In this document: positions 37,013 to 44,606 of the stretch, one piece after another
Layout of the letters: the number at the start of each line of letters is the position of its first letter
Position numbering within the stretch: position 1 is the first letter of the stretch
NCBI GenBank assembly: GCA_000721375.1
Contig: JOGW01000008.1
Span: forward strand, 496,001-560,000
Direction: 5' to 3'
Origin: Streptomyces sp. NRRL B-3428
Lineage (GTDB): Bacteria > Actinomycetota > Actinomycetes > Streptomycetales > Streptomycetaceae
Length of the DNA stretch: 64,000 nucleotides
Notes under the pieces: generated by a model
Told to the model about the DNA's origin: nothing
The model's database searches: none
The model's input: only the letters and a program-made list of their open reading frames with translations
Position numbers and translations under genes: made by a program

Positions 37013-37594
37013 TCACCATGCCGATCGCCGTACGCGGTAGGCGAGATGCAGCACACGGTCGCCCTGGATGACCACATGCGGATCCTCCAGCAGATGCTGG
37101 GCCTCGACGGACCCGAAGTACCGCTTGCCGGAGCCGAAGACGACCGGGACCACATCCATGGCGACCTCGTCCACCAGGCCGAGCACGAGCGCCTGTCCGC
37201 CGACGTCACCGGCCGCCACACCGACGGTCCGCTCCCCCGCGAGTTCCTGCGCCTTCTCGATCGCCCGCGTGACATCGCTCTCGAAGTGGTAGGAGGCCCC
37301 GGGATGCCAGCCCTCGGGCTTGGGCCGGTGGGAGACGACGACCACGTGCTCGCCGGCCGGGGGCTTGCCCTCCCAGCCGTTGGTCATGTCGAAGAGACGG
37401 CGCCCGATCACGAGTACCCCGAGGGTGTCCCAGAGCGGCTTCACATAGTCCGCGGAAACCTTCGAGACGCTGAGCCGCTCGCCGATCGACACGTCACCGT
37501 TGCCGTACCACTCGAAGAGCGGACCGACATCGTCCGTGCTGTCGGCGATGAAACCGTCCACGGACACGACGTTCTGCATGACTACCTTGCCCAT
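37013..37594 (-). CDS. dihydrofolate reductase/RibD C-terminal domain family protein
   Basis: A 193-residue protein of the RibD_C/DHFR-like superfamily. It starts GKVVMQNVVSVDGFIAD, has LVIGRRLFDMTNGW as the NADPH-binding segment, VVVSHRP, and a C-terminal VDEVAMDVVPVVFGSGKRYFG, all usual for this group of orphan reductases. It is too diverged from FolA to be the folate enzyme, so a pteridine or unrelated NADPH reductase role is more likely. GGGAG precedes ATG 37594. The DivIVA-like gene ends 36 bases upstream on the same strand. Confidence 0.9.
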   Translation of the reverse strand: MGKVVMQNVVSVDGFIADSTDDVGPLFEWYGNGDVSIGERLSVSKVSADYVKPLWDTLGVLVIGRRLFDMTNGWEGKPPAGEHVVVVSHRPKPEGWHPGASYHFESDVTRAIEKAQELAGERTVGVAAGDVGGQALVLGLVDEVAMDVVPVVFGSGKRYFGSVEAQHLLEDPHVVIQGDRVLHLAYRVRRSAW

Positions 37595-37630
37595 GACAAC
37601 TCCCAGGTCCAGGTGGGCCCGCGCGGCCCC

Positions 37631-38308
37631 TCACCAAGAAGGACCGGCGCTGTCGCGCAAACTCATCGGCGCCGACCCCAGGTACTGCTCGCTCTGCCGC
37701 TCCAGGTCCTCCAGATGGCCGTCGAAGTGCACCGTCATCCGGCTGCGGTAGTCCGCCAAGAGCGTGCGCAGGCCGGTCAGTTGGCGCTCCAGGGTGAGGC
37801 GGGAGCTGGTGAGGGCTTCGAGTTCGGAGCGTTTGGCGCGGATGCGGCGGTCCAGGTCCTGGAAGTGTTCGGCGGCGGTCTGTTCGGCCCGAGCCGCGGC
37901 CTCCTGCGTGAGGCGGTCCGCGTTCGCGCGGGCCTCGTCGATGATGCGCTGGGCCTCGGCACACGCGGCGGCGATGGCCTGGCCCGCGGTGCGGTCGGCC
38001 ATCGCGATGATGCGGGCCGCTTCCTGTCCGGTGTCCGGTGATACGGGCTGCGTGCGGCGCAGGGCCGCGTTGTCGCGGAACAGACGGTCGAGGGTGTGCT
38101 CGACCTCGTGCAGGAACGTGTCCACCTCGCCGAGGTCGTAGCCCTCGCGCAGCCGGGTGGTCGTGAACCACTTGTGGTGTACGTCGTCGGGGGTCAGCAA
38201 CGGGCGCTGCTGGCCGGGGATCTCGGGGTGGCGTTCGACGGTCTCGTGGCCCTTGGCGGTCTTGCCGGGTACGGGATCCGCCGCTCTGTCGCTGTGTGTC
38301 TCGCCCAC
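37631..38308 (-). CDS. DivIVA-domain coiled-coil protein
   Basis: A 225-residue protein. After a polar tail of about 36 residues comes the DivIVA N-terminal membrane-curvature domain (LLTPDDVHHKWFTTTRLREGYDLGEVDTFLHEVEHTLDRLF), then a long Ala/Glu/Arg-rich coiled coil (residues about 90-200). DivIVA proteins mark negatively curved membrane and organise tip growth in Streptomyces; this is shorter than the essential DivIVA and is more like the extra DivIVA-domain proteins of the genus. The start is GTG 38308. The role of this paralogue is unknown. Confidence 0.88.
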   Translation of the reverse strand: MGETHSDRAADPVPGKTAKGHETVERHPEIPGQQRPLLTPDDVHHKWFTTTRLREGYDLGEVDTFLHEVEHTLDRLFRDNAALRRTQPVSPDTGQEAARIIAMADRTAGQAIAAACAEAQRIIDEARANADRLTQEAAARAEQTAAEHFQDLDRRIRAKRSELEALTSSRLTLERQLTGLRTLLADYRSRMTVHFDGHLEDLERQSEQYLGSAPMSLRDSAGPSW

Positions 38309-38353
38309 CGCCGTATGCCTTTCTGTCGAGTCTTCGTCCCGCGGCCTGCCCTC

Positions 38354-39148
38354 TCAGTGCGCGGCGAGCAGCAGCGCCCCTGTCGCGAGGACCGTCGCCG
38401 TCACGGTCGCGAGATGCCAGCGCGGAGGGCGGCCGTTCGCATGGCGCCCGCACGCGAGCCGCAGCCCGACCACCGCATGGCGCACGATGATTCCCGCCAC
38501 CACCGCGAGCGCGGTCGGGAGCAGCACCTCGGGGAAGGGGTGCAGCAGGCTGAGCAGTACGCCGAGCGCCGGGCCCAGACAGGCGAGGGCCAGCCAGGGG
38601 AGCGGGCCCTGGCCGGTCTCCTGGAGCATCACGCCGAGGGCCAGACCGTTGCCGACCGAGAGCACGAGGAGAGCGAGGAAGACCGGGACCGAGAGGATCA
38701 GGGCGAGGGTCGTGCCTTCCATCACCCGGTGCACACCGAGCGCGGCGGCCGCGCCGAGCCCGGCGGAGACCACTCCGGCCGTCTCCGTGAGACGGCGGTG
38801 GCGGCCGGGGGCGTGGACCGGGCGGACGCGTCTTCGTGCGCGTCCATGGCCCCGGGTGAGGACACCCACCACCCCGTACGTTCCGACGGCGACGGCCGGC
38901 GGCAGCCACCCGGGCAGACCGAGCAGCACGGTCTCGTGCCAGGTCTCCGGTGCCAGGTCGAGCAGCACGGTGCTGAGCATCAGGGCGGAGGCGGTGAGCA
39001 GCAGGAGGCCGGCCTGGGCGCACGCGCGGCGGGCCAGCGCGAGGGCGGTGGCCGTGGCCACGGCGCAGCAGCCGACGGCGACCCAGATGCGGTTCTCGAT
39101 GAACTTGAGCAAGGAGTGGAAGGAGTTAACGGCCTCCGGCAACGGCAT
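38354..39148 (-). CDS. multi-pass membrane protein, ZIP-like
   Basis: A 264-residue protein with about seven to eight hydrophobic helices. The helix with LGVHRVMEGTTLALILS resembles the H-x-x-x-E-G metal site of ZIP transporters, the following helix has VGNGLALGVMLQETG, and a His/Arg-rich cytoplasmic loop (THGHGRARRRVRPVHAPGRHRR-like) lies where ZIP proteins carry their histidine loop. The match is by eye and partial, so metal transport is only a suggestion. ATG 39148 has GAGG seven bases upstream. It precedes the DivIVA-like gene by 45 bases on the same strand. Confidence 0.65.
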   Translation of the reverse strand: MPLPEAVNSFHSLLKFIENRIWVAVGCCAVATATALALARRACAQAGLLLLTASALMLSTVLLDLAPETWHETVLLGLPGWLPPAVAVGTYGVVGVLTRGHGRARRRVRPVHAPGRHRRLTETAGVVSAGLGAAAALGVHRVMEGTTLALILSVPVFLALLVLSVGNGLALGVMLQETGQGPLPWLALACLGPALGVLLSLLHPFPEVLLPTALAVVAGIIVRHAVVGLRLACGRHANGRPPRWHLATVTATVLATGALLLAAH

Positions 39149-39353
39149 CTCAACACCTCTTCCGCCGATTCCTGACAGCACGCCAGAAAGGCGGTCTTTT
39201 CGAGCAATTCGTTCATCGCTCACGAAGTTGCCCAGCAAGGTCGCCGGTCAATCCTGTGCGTATGACCGCGAACCGGTGCGCCGGGATGAACCAGGGCCGT
39301 CCGTAGGTTGAGTACGGCGACGATCAGACCGACTCGCTGGAGGACACTTCCGC

Positions 39354-39977
39354 ATGGCCGAGATCCATCGCACGACCCTCGAGCCGACCAAGCTCGAACT
39401 GCTCACGGACTGGCTGCCCGGCCGTCCTTGGTATCAGGGCTCCGGCACACCTCGGCCCGCGAAGGCCGGCGGATTCCGCCTCGACGACCACGCGGGCGAG
39501 GTCGGGATCGAGTTCATGGTCGTCAACGACGCCGACGCCTCGTATCTCGTCCCGATGACCTACCGCGGCACACCACTGGAGGGGGCCGAGGCCGGGCTCA
39601 TCGGCACCTCGGAGCACGGGGTGCTCGGCAAGCGCTGGATCTACGACGGGTGCCATGACCCGGTCCTCGCGGCCGAGTTGGCGGCCCTGTTCGAAGGCCG
39701 TGTCAAGGCGCAGGCGCAGAGTGTGAGCGATCAGGAGGACCAGGACGTCCAGGTCTCCTACGAAGGTGCGCCGCTCGGCGAGGTACGGATCGAGACGGTC
39801 GAGGACGGCGCTCACGGAACCGAGGTGCGCCTGGTGGGCGGTGCGGCGCTGCGGGTGCGGCGGGTGCTGTCCGGGGCCGAGGCCTCGCGGGACGCAGGAC
39901 GGCTCAGCGGCGTGTGGAAGCGCGCGGACGGGACCGAGGTCCGTGCGCCGTTCATCTCGCTGCACACGGACGCCTGA
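39354..39977 (+). CDS. stand-alone maltokinase N-terminal cap domain protein
   Basis: A 207-residue protein resembling only the N-terminal cap of maltokinase/TreS-Mak proteins: MAEIHRTTLEPTKLELLTDWLPGRPWYQGSGT, then EVGIEFMVVNDADASYLVPMTYRGTPLEGAEAGLIGTSEHGVLGKRWIYDGCHDPV. The kinase domain that should follow (HGDLHxxQ) is absent and not encoded nearby. The rest is a beta-rich tail. It may bind glucans or act as a decoy or regulator. Most similar proteins are annotated as cap-like proteins of unknown function. It is divergent from the ZIP-like gene across 205 bases. Confidence 0.82.
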   Translation: MAEIHRTTLEPTKLELLTDWLPGRPWYQGSGTPRPAKAGGFRLDDHAGEVGIEFMVVNDADASYLVPMTYRGTPLEGAEAGLIGTSEHGVLGKRWIYDGCHDPVLAAELAALFEGRVKAQAQSVSDQEDQDVQVSYEGAPLGEVRIETVEDGAHGTEVRLVGGAALRVRRVLSGAEASRDAGRLSGVWKRADGTEVRAPFISLHTDA

Positions 39978-40032
39978 TCCCTCACGCCTCGCAGAACAGG
40001 TCACTCGCGCCTCACTGACTCCGCTCGCGTAC

Positions 40033-40103
40033 GCCTCACAGGCCCCGTTCGCTCAATGCCTCACAGGCCCCGTTCACTCAACGCCTCACAGGCCCCGTGT
40101 GCC
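40033..40103. repeat. 25-bp tandem repeat, two and a half to three copies
   Basis: GCCTCACAGGCCCCGTTC plus RCTCAAY forms a 25-base unit at 40033-40057 and 40058-40082, followed by a truncated copy at 40083-40103. It begins 55 bases after the cap-domain gene stop. Looser CGCCTCA matches occur between the stop and the array. Confidence 0.85.
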
Positions 40104-40152
40104 CCTTCCTCCCCTGTGCGATCATCGCCAGCGGACGGAAGGGGATGGGGAG

Positions 40153-41223
40153 TTGACCAAGAAGCGAGATGATTCACCCATACCGGACGAGGAGTGGGAA
40201 CGCTTTCTGCGGGAGGCCGAAGCGGGCACCGCCGAAGCACCCCGGGAGCCTTCGGCCCGGGCCCGGATGGTGTCCGAACGGCTCCGTGACCAGCCGGACC
40301 GTACGGAGGGATGGCGCGCTCACCGTCCGCCCCGACAGCGGCGGTTCAGGTCCTGGCATCTGCTCGCACTCCTCGCCGCGTTCGCCGCTCTCGCCGTGGC
40401 GCTCACTCCGGGAGCCCTGTCCGGCCTGTTCGGCTCGGACGGCGACGACCGGCCGCTCGCCGCCGAGTCGGCCCGCCCCTCAGGCGCACCGGCCGACGCC
40501 GACGCCGAACAGCCCACCCTGGACGCGCCGTTCAAGGGATCACCGGCCGCACAGTGGGCCGACGGAGCGGCCGGGATCCACGTTCCCGAGGCGCGTGCGA
40601 CGGGCTGGATGGACCAGAAGAAAGTACAGAAGGCGCTCGCCGACTCCCGCGACTTCCTGGTCGCCACCAACCTCGACCCGGCCGCTCTGCGCGGTGAACG
40701 CCCCGACGCCGCCATCAGCCTGGTCAGCCCTCACCAGCCGGACATCAAGCCGCTGTTGACCAGCGCGTTCACCGAGCCCACGGAAGAGAACGACCCTCTG
40801 GTCCTGTTCACGCGCTACCGCGCCGACGAGGTCGCGCTCGTCGGCGACGTGGTCAAGACGCGCGGCCGGCTCTCGTTCGAGGAAGGCAAGTACGGCGCGC
40901 TCGAGGTGACCGCAGACGTCACCTTCGTCTACCCCTTCGTACGCGCCGAGGGCGGCGACGACGAGATCACCCGCACCATCGTGCGACGCGAGGTGGTGTT
41001 CAGCTGGGACGATCCGTCGAAGGTGAAGACCGAGCCCGACACGTTCTCGTTCGTCTCGTACAAGGTCCTGACGACCAACGGCGGTTGCGACGCGATCGGC
41101 TTCCTCTCCCCCGTGTTCGACGAGGACGCCGGCACCGGCGCCGGCGGGGAGACCGTGGACCCGTACGACCGAAGTGCGGGTGTCGACGAGGGCGGGGAGT
41201 GCGGCACCGCGAGCCGGTCCTAG
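40153..41223 (+). CDS. single-pass membrane protein of unknown function
   Basis: A 356-residue protein: acidic and basic cytoplasmic part (residues 1 to about 72, starting TKKRDDSPIPDEEWERFLREAEAG), one hydrophobic segment (SWHLLALLAAFAALAVALTPGALSGLFG), an Ala/Asp-rich linker, then an extracytoplasmic domain with conserved-looking WMDQKKVQKALADSRDFLVATNLDPAALRG and DPLVLFTRYRADEVALVGDVVKTRGRLSFE. The start appears to be TTG 40153 behind a purine-rich AAGGGGATGGGGAG; no in-frame ATG or GTG fits. Function not recognised. It is probably conserved within Streptomyces. Confidence 0.75.
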   Translation: MTKKRDDSPIPDEEWERFLREAEAGTAEAPREPSARARMVSERLRDQPDRTEGWRAHRPPRQRRFRSWHLLALLAAFAALAVALTPGALSGLFGSDGDDRPLAAESARPSGAPADADAEQPTLDAPFKGSPAAQWADGAAGIHVPEARATGWMDQKKVQKALADSRDFLVATNLDPAALRGERPDAAISLVSPHQPDIKPLLTSAFTEPTEENDPLVLFTRYRADEVALVGDVVKTRGRLSFEEGKYGALEVTADVTFVYPFVRAEGGDDEITRTIVRREVVFSWDDPSKVKTEPDTFSFVSYKVLTTNGGCDAIGFLSPVFDEDAGTGAGGETVDPYDRSAGVDEGGECGTASRS

Positions 41224-41284
41224 CCGCTCGGGCGGCAGCCCGCCGGGGTGGCCGGGCGCATCGGAACTGAGCCCTGCCACCCCG

Positions 41285-41341
41285 TTGACGTCCGGCCGCT
41301 CCCCACCGAAGAATGTGCGAACCGCAGTTGACAACGTTGTC
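41285..41341 (+). promoter_or_regulatory. promoter with LacI-type operator upstream of the discoidin-domain gene
   Basis: TTGACG (41285-41290) and AAGAAT (41309-41314) with 18-base spacing make a plausible promoter. GACAACGTTGTC at 41330-41341 is a perfect 12-base palindrome lying just past the expected start of transcription and 20 bases before the ATG. The central CG and flanking half-sites are those of LacI-family operators. The window's LacI protein should recognise a different core (AATnCGTATT), so the cognate repressor is elsewhere. Confidence 0.7.
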
Positions 41342-41361
41342 GAAGGTTCGGAGGACCTGCA

Positions 41362-44300
41362 ATGCCGCACCACCCCGCCCCGCTCGAACGTCGGCGGTTT
41401 CTGCAGGTCATGGGGATAACCGGCGCGCTGTCCGCGCTGCCCGCCACCGCACTCGCCGGGCCGGCCGGGGCTGCGGCCGAGGACCGGACCGCGAGCGGGG
41501 CCGCGGCCCCGGCTTCAACCGGCGCCATCACCCCGCCCGATGAGATCGCCGCCACTTACCACCGGGTGCTGCTGCACCACACCAAGTGGTCGGAGTCCCA
41601 GTGGGACGAGGCGAAGGGCCACTACACGGCCAAGGACATGGGCTTCGCCGTGGTGCTCGGCAACGCCGTACTGCTGCAGCACGGCACCTACGACGCGGAC
41701 CTCGCGGGTATCGACCGCGACACCCTCGAGCAGCGCACCCTCGCCTCGGTCCGCCACTTCGCCGCCTCGAACCGGCTGACCGGCGGCACCGAGTGGGGCC
41801 GCAAGCTGTTCTTCGACACCACGTTCCAGTCGTACTTCCTCCTCGCCGCCCGCCTGTTGTGGGACGACCTGGACGAGACGACCCGGCAGAACATCGACAC
41901 GATCACGCGCGGGCAGGCCGTCTACACCACCTCGCTCGGCAGCGGCGACGACCCGGCGTCCGGCGACTGGACGCCGAACGGCCTCAAGGGCGGATACGCG
42001 GCCGACACCAAGCTGGAGGAGATGGGCCTGTACGCGCAGACCCTGGCGCCCGCGCTCGCCTGGGCCCCCGATGACGCGCGGGCCTCCGACTGGTCCCAGT
42101 GGTACGGCACTTGGTCGCGCAACGAGGCCGGTCTGCCGCCCGCCGACCTCGCCAACCCGGCCCTGGTGGACGGTGTCCCGGTCTCGGACAACACGGCCCG
42201 CAACCTCTACGACACCTTCATCGTCGAGAACCACGGCTCCTTCGGCCCGCATTACCAGGAGGAGCTCTGGCGCACCTCCGGACGTAACGCCGCGCACTTC
42301 CTCACCGCGGGCCGTCCGCTCCCCGAAGCGCTCACCCGCCAGCCCAACGCCGTTCCGCTGTGGCGCACCATGCTCTCGGTCATGAGCGACGCGGGCGAGC
42401 CGCTGATGCCGATGGTCAACGACCGCGAGCACCTGTACGGCCGCGATGTGATCCCGCTGGCCTTCCTCGCCCAGGTGATGGGCGACCGGGCGGCCGCCCG
42501 CGCCGAGGCGGACCTGGCCGACCGTCTCGAGGCGTACCAGAAGTACCCGCCCGAGTACCGCCTGGCGAAGTTCTCCGGCGAACCGAAGTACGAGCCCGAG
42601 GCGCGCGCCGAGATCGCGATCAGCTATCTGCTGCATGTGTGGGCGGCCGGGCAGCCCGCACAGGTGCGCCCCCTGTCGCGCACCGAGCTCTTCGAACTCG
42701 CCTCCGGGGTCACGGACTTCGGCAGCGGACCGGGCCTGGTATCGCATCAGTCACCGGCCGCCTGGGCGGGCGCGGTCTCGAAGGAGAACTTCGTCAAGTT
42801 CGCCTGGCAGCCGGCCCATGACGACTGGCTGTTCCGCCTCAGCGGCAAGACGCCGATGTTCCTGCCGGCCACGTCGGGCAAGCCCACGGGCCGTTCGGTC
42901 CGGGTGTACGAGGCGGTGCGCGACGGCTTCGACGGCAGTGCGACCCTGCTGCGGCTGACCGGCGGCTATGCGGGCTACACCACGCTTCCCACGGGCGCCG
43001 TCGTCTATGCGACCTCGGGAACCGCCCCCGGCGAAGGCCATCTCGAGGTGCACAACCTCACCATGCCGGGCGTCGCGGGCCTCGACGGCTCCCGCACCTA
43101 CCGCTACGCGGAGGGCGAGACGACGGTCCGCGCCCAGGACTCCGGCACCGGCGCCGCACCGACCGCCGAGCGCACGGACCGCGTGGAGTTCGCCCCCACC
43201 ACCGTCCGCCATCTGCGCATGCTGGGCGTGCGCCCCGACCCGGCGTACGGCTATTCGCTGTACTCCTTCGAGGCCCGCACCGACGCCGGCGCTCCGGACC
43301 TTGCGCGTGGCAAGGCGGCCACCGCGTCCTCCGCCGATACGGGCAGGGGCGCGGGCTTCGCGGTGGACGGTGACACGGCGACGCGCTGGGCGGTCTCGAA
43401 GGCCGAACGGCCGCGCGCCGACAGCTGGTTGGCCGTCGACCTCGGCTCCGCGCAGGAGGTCGCCGAGGTCACCCTGCGGTGGGAGTCCGCGGCCGGGCGC
43501 GGCTACCGCGTACAGGGTTCGCAGAACGGTACGGACTGGACCGACCTGGCCGTCTGGCCGAAGCCCGACGCGTCGAGCCAGGGCGGCTGGCTGGACATCG
43601 ACGGCCGGGCGGGACTCGTCGTGCGCGGCGCGGACCACCCCCTCTCCGTCTACGGCGACACGGTCCTGCTGTCCGACGGACCCGCGGCGCCGCTCCTGGT
43701 CGAGGGCTTCCCCGGCGCCTCGGCCGATGACCTTCGTACCCATGCGCAGGGCCCTGCCCCCGCGGCCGATGACCCCGCCGTGCGGGCCGCGCTCACGGAC
43801 CACCACCTGAGCGTGTTCAACCTCTCGGGCGGCGCGGTCGGGACACGTATCGCCATCCCTCAGTCGCTGCGGCGAGTTCGGGTCTACGAGGGCGAGCAGA
43901 CGCTCACCACCGAGGGCACGTCGTACGAGGCCGAGCTCGACGCGGCCGTCGCGGTCCTGCTCCCGCCGCGCTTCACGCTCACTGCCGTGACCGGCCGGAG
44001 TCTGCCGGCCGGACTGCGGGTGCGGGTGGACGACGGTGCCCGGCTGCGGCTGACCGGAGCCGCGTGCCAGGTGCGGATCGAGGGCCAGGGCCACAGCACG
44101 GTCGCGTCCGTGCACGCCGGCCGCGAGACGACGGTGACCCTGCGCGGCGCCGCCGCCCACCCGTACGCGGACCGGGCGCTCGGCCGCCAGGTCTTCCCCA
44201 CCGCCCCGCTCCCGGAGGGGATGTCGGACCCGGCCGCGGCGGTGGACGGAGATCGCCACACGGCCTGGACTCCCGGCGCCGGCGGACGACTTGTGGTCGA

Positions 44301-44535
44301 CCTGGGGTCCGTCCAGCCGGTCCGCTCGGTCGAGGCGGAGTGGACCACGGGCTCGGCTCCTGCCGCGGAGATCACCTTCAGCGAGGACGGCATCGAGTAC
44401 GGCGCGGCGGTCCGGGTCACTGGACGCGGACGCGTCCGTGCGGTCGACACGACAGGTTCGGCTCGATACGTGTCGTTCGAGGTCGACGGGTCGGCGGCGC
44501 GGGGTGAGCGGCTGGTGCGGCTTTCCGTCGGGTGA
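41362..44535 (+). CDS. large exported protein with discoidin (F5/8 C) domains
   Basis: A 1057-residue secreted protein. A twin-arginine signal is visible (LERRRFLQVMGITGALSALP). Residues about 55-450 are rich in Trp/Tyr and helices (FFDTTFQSYFLLAARLLWDDLD, NHGSFGPHYQEELWRTSGRN), an alpha/alpha-toroid look seen in polysaccharide lyases, but I cannot name the family. Residues about 640-760 form a discoidin/CBM32-like domain (GKAATASSADTGRGAGFAVDGDTATRWAV), and a second one ends the protein (MSDPAAAVDGDRHTAWTPG). It probably binds and cleaves a polysaccharide outside the cell. GGAGG precedes the ATG. The gene sits behind a LacI-type palindrome and its 3' end is tandemly duplicated. Confidence 0.82.
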   Translation: MPHHPAPLERRRFLQVMGITGALSALPATALAGPAGAAAEDRTASGAAAPASTGAITPPDEIAATYHRVLLHHTKWSESQWDEAKGHYTAKDMGFAVVLGNAVLLQHGTYDADLAGIDRDTLEQRTLASVRHFAASNRLTGGTEWGRKLFFDTTFQSYFLLAARLLWDDLDETTRQNIDTITRGQAVYTTSLGSGDDPASGDWTPNGLKGGYAADTKLEEMGLYAQTLAPALAWAPDDARASDWSQWYGTWSRNEAGLPPADLANPALVDGVPVSDNTARNLYDTFIVENHGSFGPHYQEELWRTSGRNAAHFLTAGRPLPEALTRQPNAVPLWRTMLSVMSDAGEPLMPMVNDREHLYGRDVIPLAFLAQVMGDRAAARAEADLADRLEAYQKYPPEYRLAKFSGEPKYEPEARAEIAISYLLHVWAAGQPAQVRPLSRTELFELASGVTDFGSGPGLVSHQSPAAWAGAVSKENFVKFAWQPAHDDWLFRLSGKTPMFLPATSGKPTGRSVRVYEAVRDGFDGSATLLRLTGGYAGYTTLPTGAVVYATSGTAPGEGHLEVHNLTMPGVAGLDGSRTYRYAEGETTVRAQDSGTGAAPTAERTDRVEFAPTTVRHLRMLGVRPDPAYGYSLYSFEARTDAGAPDLARGKAATASSADTGRGAGFAVDGDTATRWAVSKAERPRADSWLAVDLGSAQEVAEVTLRWESAAGRGYRVQGSQNGTDWTDLAVWPKPDASSQGGWLDIDGRAGLVVRGADHPLSVYGDTVLLSDGPAAPLLVEGFPGASADDLRTHAQGPAPAADDPAVRAALTDHHLSVFNLSGGAVGTRIAIPQSLRRVRVYEGEQTLTTEGTSYEAELDAAVAVLLPPRFTLTAVTGRSLPAGLRVRVDDGARLRLTGAACQVRIEGQGHSTVASVHAGRETTVTLRGAAAHPYADRALGRQVFPTAPLPEGMSDPAAAVDGDRHTAWTPGAGGRLVVDLGSVQPVRSVEAEWTTGSAPAAEITFSEDGIEYGAAVRVTGRGRVRAVDTTGSARYVSFEVDGSAARGERLVRLSVG

Positions 44536-44586
44536 GCGGGTGGTGCGGCTTTCCGTGGAGTGAGGGACGGCGCGGCCTTCCGTGGC
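44504..44586. repeat. 28-bp tandem repeats spanning the discoidin gene stop codon
   Basis: Three units at 44504-44531, 44532-44559 and 44560-44586 share GTGAGCGG...GGTGCGGCTTTCCGT, the third more diverged. Unit 1 encodes the last residues and the stop TGA falls at the start of unit 2, so the coding 3' end was copied downstream. Confidence 0.85.
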
Positions 44587-44606
44587 GTGGGGGATCCCGC
44601 CCCAGG

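Noticed and set aside
41328..41333. TTGACA as a -35 box for the discoidin gene
   Set aside because: It is only 29 bases from the ATG with no -10 at the right distance. It is part of the palindromic operator; the TTGACG at 41285 fits better.
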